Below are positions 59,401 to 64,000 of a stretch of 64,000 nucleotides of DNA, in pieces. The translations under genes were made by a program, and so were the position numbers. The stretch comes from Hsuehochloa calcarea (lineage: Eukaryota > Streptophyta > Magnoliopsida > Poales > Poaceae): positions 5,709,534-5,773,533 of the forward strand of contig CM070615.1 of NCBI GenBank assembly GCA_036346395.1, written 5' to 3'. The notes beneath the pieces were generated by a model. That model saw only the letters and a program-made list of their open reading frames with translations, did no database searches and was not told the origin of the DNA. Numbering within the stretch: the first letter of the stretch is position 1; every line of letters starts with the position of its first letter.

Positions 59401-60823
59401 AGCATCAATGTTGTTTTCTCATCTTTGCGTTCATATGTAGTTCATTGAAATCTATGCTACTTTCTTTCCTTTTGATTCATGCTGTAGTAGTCTAGTACTC
59501 ATCGTTAGTAGTTGATGGCCTTCCTTTTTCTTCTTTTCGGTGTATGTGTTGCATGTCACCTTCTTTTTGTCCATTACTTCATTTCCGGACACTCTCCTTC
59601 TGCAGCACCAATCTTCTCGGTGTTGGGGAAAAGGCAAAAGCCCTTGTCATGTCTCATACTCTCATGTAACCACAAAATTATTTCACAAGTACACATTTGA
59701 AATGTTTTTTTCCCCCCTCTCTCTCCCTTCTTTTCTTCCCTGCCGGCCTTACCGCCTGCATGTTCTTGCCTGGTGCTTTCTAGCCTTTTTATGAGAGTGC
59801 TTGTTTTTTTTCCAAGGGATTTGCGAGCGGTTGTTAGTGTTCTAATTGAGATAGGCTCGCCAGCTAGTTAAGGGAAGCTAAGATGCTAATGATACAACTA
59901 AATTGTAGTACTATTAGCACTATCTAACTAACAGGAGAGCTAGGTGTTATATATAGTGGCCCGGTGGTTATGGAGGAAACAATAGCAGAAAAACAGTATC
60001 AGAAATACAATGCAAAGATAAACTGTTCGGAAATACTATCTCTCTCTCTCTCTCTACACATCATGGAAGTGCTGATCTGCTTCTGCGTGGGTGGAATTAT
60101 GAGCAATTGAGCATGGACAAATATATACAGCTACTCCTGCGAGGCTGCAAGATCAGAAGAGGAGAGCTTCCGCTTCTGTTTGAGAGATGTTGCTTGGTTC
60201 TTCAATGAATATCTAGGTCTAGAGGAAGCTCTTGCTCCTGTACTAGCATATATAACTATGAGAGAGAAGGGGGTGCCTTTTTGGGCCTTTTGCCAGGGAG
60301 TAGGGACAGTGTGAGATGTTCTCTAGATAGGTAGGTATGCAGGTAGAAGGAGGGAGTAGCTTCTGGTTAGTTCAATGGCCATGGTTTAATTGCCCTGTGT
60401 TGTTTGTGGGGGTGGATGGAGAAGTTGTTGGTGTGCTAGTTTTGTCAGTTTAATGAATCATGGATGAGTACTTCACTTACCTAAGCCAAGCTTCTTGCAT
60501 GGATGGAGGAGAAAGGGGAGGTGAGATAAAGCACCTAGGTTTTGAGGCAAAGCTGGAGGGGCCTTGAAGTGGGGGACTGATCTTGGTTGAAGAAGAGTAT
60601 CCATCCATCAGAGGTCAGTGGTGATCTCTATCTTCTTTAAAATCATTTTATTTCGTTGTAGTCTAGTTCTTTTTACTCTCTCTGTTAAATAGATGTGACT
60701 TCAGACATGGACGCGCGCAATTAATCTAAAATATACAACTTTCACCGTTAATCACCCAAGCATATCATGATTATTCCTCCAAAAAAATATTGATTAATTG
60801 ATAGCAAGCCCAAAAAAGTATTA
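59401..60823. other. Intergenic DNA downstream of the MYB gene
   Basis: No supported coding gene. A (CT)n run is at about 60038-60054. Around 60120-60600 the sequence is less AT-rich and could be a non-coding transcript, but nothing in it proves this. Confidence 0.45.
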
Positions 60824-61075
60824 CTCCTCTGTTATTTTTTATTTGACATTTTTGATTTTTCACGGTCTTCGATATATGACTTTGACCATTACTTTTTATA
60901 ACGTGATATTAATATATACTAACAAAAGTATAATATTATAAAAATATTTTTAACGATAAATCTAATAATATAATTTTCATATAACTAATATAGATAGTTT
61001 TTATTGGTGGTTAAACTTTAAAAAATTTGCCGGCATGGAATCTTGGGCATAAAATTAAGAAGAACGGAGGGAGGG
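60824..61075. mobile_element. Stowaway-like MITE
   Basis: The left end is CTCCTCTGTTATTTTTTATT and the right end read inward is CCCTCCCTCCGTTCTTCTTA, inverted repeats close to the Stowaway end CTCCCTCCGT. TA flanks both sides (60822-60823 and 61076-61077). About 252 bp, AT-rich, non-coding. Confidence 0.7.
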
Positions 61076-61229
61076 TATATGACAAATAGCTACCACTATT
61101 TTCACAACCCACTATCCGCTAGCTATACCGCGGTGCTAATGTGCTATTGCCACTATAGTGGTTGTAATAGTCTATAGCTTAGCATTTCAAAGGCGAATTA
61201 CTGCTATTTGGAAACATTGTGTGTTTACT

Positions 61230-61565
61230 CTTATCATGGAAGTACTTTTCATGATATGTCTACTAATATCATGTTCATGCATGTGAAAAACTTGTATATA
61301 CTTTTGTGTACACTTGTATATACTTTTGTGTATGTTAGTTGAAAAAAATTTAAAAGTTTGACTACGCACTTATCATGGAAGTACTTTTCATGATATGTCT
61401 ACTAATATCATGTTCATGCATGTGAAAAACTTGTATATATTTTTGTGGATTTCATGGGAATATGTTACAGATCTTAGGATGATGTGATAATTGGCAATTA
61501 GTTTGTAGTTTCAAAAAGCTAAAAGTTTGACTACCCAAATCGCACTTATCATGGAAGCACTTGTT
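61230..61565 (+). repeat. Tandem repeat around CTTATCATGGAAG
   Basis: Copies begin at 61230, 61369 and 61544 (partial). The first two share about 78 bp including TTTTCATGATATGTCTACTA and ATCATGTTCATGCATGTGAA. A further partial copy at 63069 lies on the other side of the solo LTR, together with GTGTATGTTAGTTG (61328 and 63038). Confidence 0.8.
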
Positions 61566-61646
61566 CAAAACGCAGTGAAAAATAGGTGTTGTAATGTATG
61601 CACTTGGTTTCAACTCGATGAAGTTCTATTCGTTTTTATTTTTTTT

Positions 61647-63031
61647 TGGGAGCTTGAATTTGGCTAAGTCCCATGGCGGTCCGACCGACTAGTCAACAAA
61701 ATTCGAGACCGGTATATGCCAACCGTGGCGATGTTGTTTTGTTAGGTCAAAGTCATGGTATTGTGGCATATGATGCATGATGCATGTTTTTACTAACATG
61801 GGTGTTGTGAAGAACTTGTCCCATATTGTTCTTAGGCGTGGTTGTGCGAGTTGCTTGGTGGTCAACGACGGTCAGCGGCGAGGAGGATCGGGACTAGACT
61901 AGGAGAGTTGAGGTCGAGCGATCGGCGATGCGGGTGAGTCAACGACTCAAGCGTGACACAAGATGGACAAGGGTGACCTATTGGCGAATCCATGGCACAT
62001 GGTGAAGCGGTTTAGGTCAAAAGGTTAAAGACGGCGCTTCGCGAAGCGTGCGTGTGTGACCCGTTTGTTAGTGGGCCTTAACGGAGCCCAAGAGAGTCAA
62101 ACCCTAGGAGTATAGGCCTCCACTATAAATAGGAGGAGATGGTGGTGCACCTCTCTCTCTCGCCTTTTATGTTTCAAAACCCTAATTGTCTTTAGGGAGT
62201 TGAGGTGGAGGCAAGGGCTCTTGATGGTTTGTGGTGGATTTCGTGATCTTTGATTGTCCATCGATCCATGATGGTGTGGATGTAATCCGGCAACAATCAC
62301 GAAATCAATCTATGCAAGGTTTGCTTGAGATAAGTCTCTTTTCGTTCTTGCTTTCAATTTCGTGTTTTAGGGCTTTCTTTGATCCGCGAGTTTGTGATTG
62401 ATTCTTTCACGTGAATTAGCTTGCTGTGATATGTGTGAATCTATCTAGCATCATCTTGATCATCAATCCTCACGAACAAGCTTTAGGATCAAGTTTTCGT
62501 TCTTGCGGTTTTAGACCTTCATTAATCAATTGGCAATTGCTCAAGATCGTAAAAATTATCATAATATTCAATTGGAATAGGTCCTCAATAGCATATAGAA
62601 GGTGTGTGCAAAGTTTCATAAAGATTAGAGTTGAGAATCAAAGTTTCACCTAATTGCAACCGTCATCGGTGATTTTCTCTGTTGCGGATCGGTTGAGTCG
62701 GCGGTCGGACCGCCGTCATCACCGGTCAAACCGATTTTGGAGCGGTCCGACCGCCAGCACAACGCCGGTCAGACCGTCCGGCAATCGGTCCGACCGATTG
62801 GGTCCAGTGATCGACCGCCCGTCTTTGTGAGTCTTTGCAATCTTAGTTGATTTTTGTAGCATTGCTTAGGGTTTAATTGGATTCAATACTAGTCTTCATT
62901 GTCTTGGTATATTGATCTTCATAGCTTTCTAATAGCTACTGGAGTGAAATTGTATTGAGTTCATAATTTGTGAAAAAGTGAGTGTGCTCCTATTCACCCC
63001 CCCCCCCTCTAGTCGCCTTTACGGTCCAACA
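61647..63031 (+). mobile_element. Solo LTR, Copia-like end
   Basis: TG..CA boundaries (TGGGAGCTTGAATTTGG to GGTCCAACA). A TATA box, TATAAATA, at 62124-62131 is followed by a CT-rich leader and AAAACCCTAA. GGTCCGACCG/CGGTCAGACCG repeats fill 62680-62815, and TTCACCCCCC(n)TCTAGTCGCC lies near the end, as in many grass LTRs. No gag or pol adjoins. Flanking AT/T-runs make the target duplication ambiguous (ATTTT-like). Related to 54868-56414. Confidence 0.65.
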
Positions 63032-63489
63032 ATTTTTGTGTATGTTAGTTGAAAAAAATTTAAAAGTTTGACTACGCACTTATCATGGAAGCACTTTTCA
63101 TGATATAATGTATTCGTTTCAACATGACATATTTTTTTTTTTGCATATGTAATAGTCAACAAAATTCTATATGCAAACATTGCATTATGAAATAATTTAA
63201 AATATGAAGAAGTCCCATATTTTTCTTAGGAATAAATGTTTATAGTAAAAAATTAGCAAAAAAAAAAAGAGGAAGAGAATAATATAAGAGCTGCTGGCGT
63301 ACTAGTTTTTACCCTTACTAATACAAAGAGCAGCAAGTATAAGTTTAAAAATAGGTAGAAAATGGCGGCCCTTCATTTTTTGGGCCCTGTGCAGTAGCCC
63401 ATGTTACCCCCTGCCTCCCGTACAGGCCTGCGTTGTCTTGAAGAAGAAGAAGAAGAAAAAGAAAGAGAAGAGGCGTTTCCAATTAAATT
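63032..63489. other. AT-rich intergenic DNA
   Basis: Starts with copies of the tandem-repeat words seen at 61328-61400. No gene. Confidence 0.5.
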
Positions 63490-63687
63490 TTCATCTTAGG
63501 TCATACAAACCCAACAGGCCACGTGTACAAGCTAGGACTCGACCTATATATATCCAAGATGGTGACAAGCCCCAAACCCTAAGTATTTCATCTTAAGGTC
63601 ATACGTACAAACCCAACAGGCCACGTGTGCAAGCTAGGACTCGACCTATATATATCCAAGATGGTGACAAGCCCCAAACCCTAAGTA
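63490..63687 (+). repeat. 97-100 bp tandem duplication
   Basis: Two almost identical units, 63490-63586 and 63587-63687, each holding AACAGGCCACGTGT.CAAGC, GACTCGACCTATATATATCC and AGCCCCAAACCCTAAGTA. Each unit carries CCACGTGT (a G-box core CACGTG) and a TATATATA motif. Few differences suggest a recent event. Confidence 0.9.
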
Positions 63688-64000
63688 CCAATTAAGTTGT
63701 TAATTAAAATTAACACGAGATGAACTTCTGCTAGCATGGATTGCTGGCCACGGGTGCCCTAACTCCTGGCTAACTCAAACACGTCATCATATATTTACAT
63801 GAAAAATGAAGTGTTGCTTCCATAATGCAGCACTTGCATGTATGATAAGCCTTACAAGCACGCATGCTCGTTCTAACTATATATTAGCATCACTAGTGCA
63901 TGCATAAGCATGGATCCTTGACTACTTCACTTTTACATGAAAATTATGTCCCAAAATGATTCGTAGTACATTGGCTATATCCCTTCAGGCATGCACAAGG
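63688..64000. other. Intergenic DNA at the window end
   Basis: No gene or repeat recognised. Any gene beyond 64000 cannot be judged. Confidence 0.5.

Noticed and set aside
60151..60245. Possible microRNA foldback downstream of the MYB gene
   Set aside because: Arms pair over only about 12 bases with a 4-base bulge, and no known plant microRNA sequence is recognisable.

Overview
The window looks like nuclear DNA of a grass, most likely Oryza or a close relative. The basis is nested Spm-like CACTA elements with CACTACTACA termini, a Tat-type Ty3/gypsy element, hAT and Stowaway-like DNA elements, and a GC-rich R2R3-MYB gene with two ~100 bp introns. No bacterial or organellar genes, rRNA, tRNA or CRISPR arrays are visible. 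About 80% of the window is transposable-element sequence. The only host gene I can support is the MYB gene at 58204-59256.

Layout. (1) 1-1721: AT-rich intergenic DNA with a short duplicated motif. (2) 1725-12557: CACTA-1, flanked by GTG target duplications and read on the minus strand. It has a TNP2-type transposase (8571-11806) followed by a Transposase_24/Ulp1-like second gene (2200-5207). A GC-rich leader and an internal copy of the subterminal hairpin array lie between the genes, and a hAT element (6011-7182, 8-bp target duplication) is inserted there. (3) 12558-16500: older non-coding CACTA-like debris. (4) 16501-27000: intergenic DNA with duplicated segments, simple repeats, a GC-rich promoter-like leader and a plus-strand TNP2 pseudogene of a different CACTA family (20640-22680). 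(5) 27410-54864: CACTA-2, flanked by GCA target duplications. Its second gene is split by CACTA-3 (29381-34026, AGG duplications), which contains a further CACTA remnant starting at 30052. Its TNP2 gene is split by a complete-length Tat-type gypsy element (37791-51129, ATACT duplications) on the minus strand. CACTA-2 itself appears to lie in an older LTR. (6) 54868-57950: the right part of that LTR and intergenic DNA. (7) 58204-59256: subgroup-4-like R2R3-MYB repressor gene with TATA box. (8) 59257-64000: downstream DNA with a Stowaway-like MITE, tandem duplications and a solo LTR related to the one at 54868.

How the parts relate. Every CACTA copy repeats one plan: terminal CACTA, subterminal arrays of inverted TCACAGACGGTTC-type words, TNP2 first and the Transposase_24/Ulp1 gene second. 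All copies carry stops or frameshifts, but at different places, so none is autonomous as read. The gypsy element has gag, protease, reverse transcriptase, two RNase H regions and integrase on the minus strand, plus an intron-containing antisense gene with its own TATA box between integrase and the 3' LTR. Small hairpin modules with compensatory stem changes occur in the LTRs and in at least two introns of this antisense gene; this is the most unusual signal in the window.
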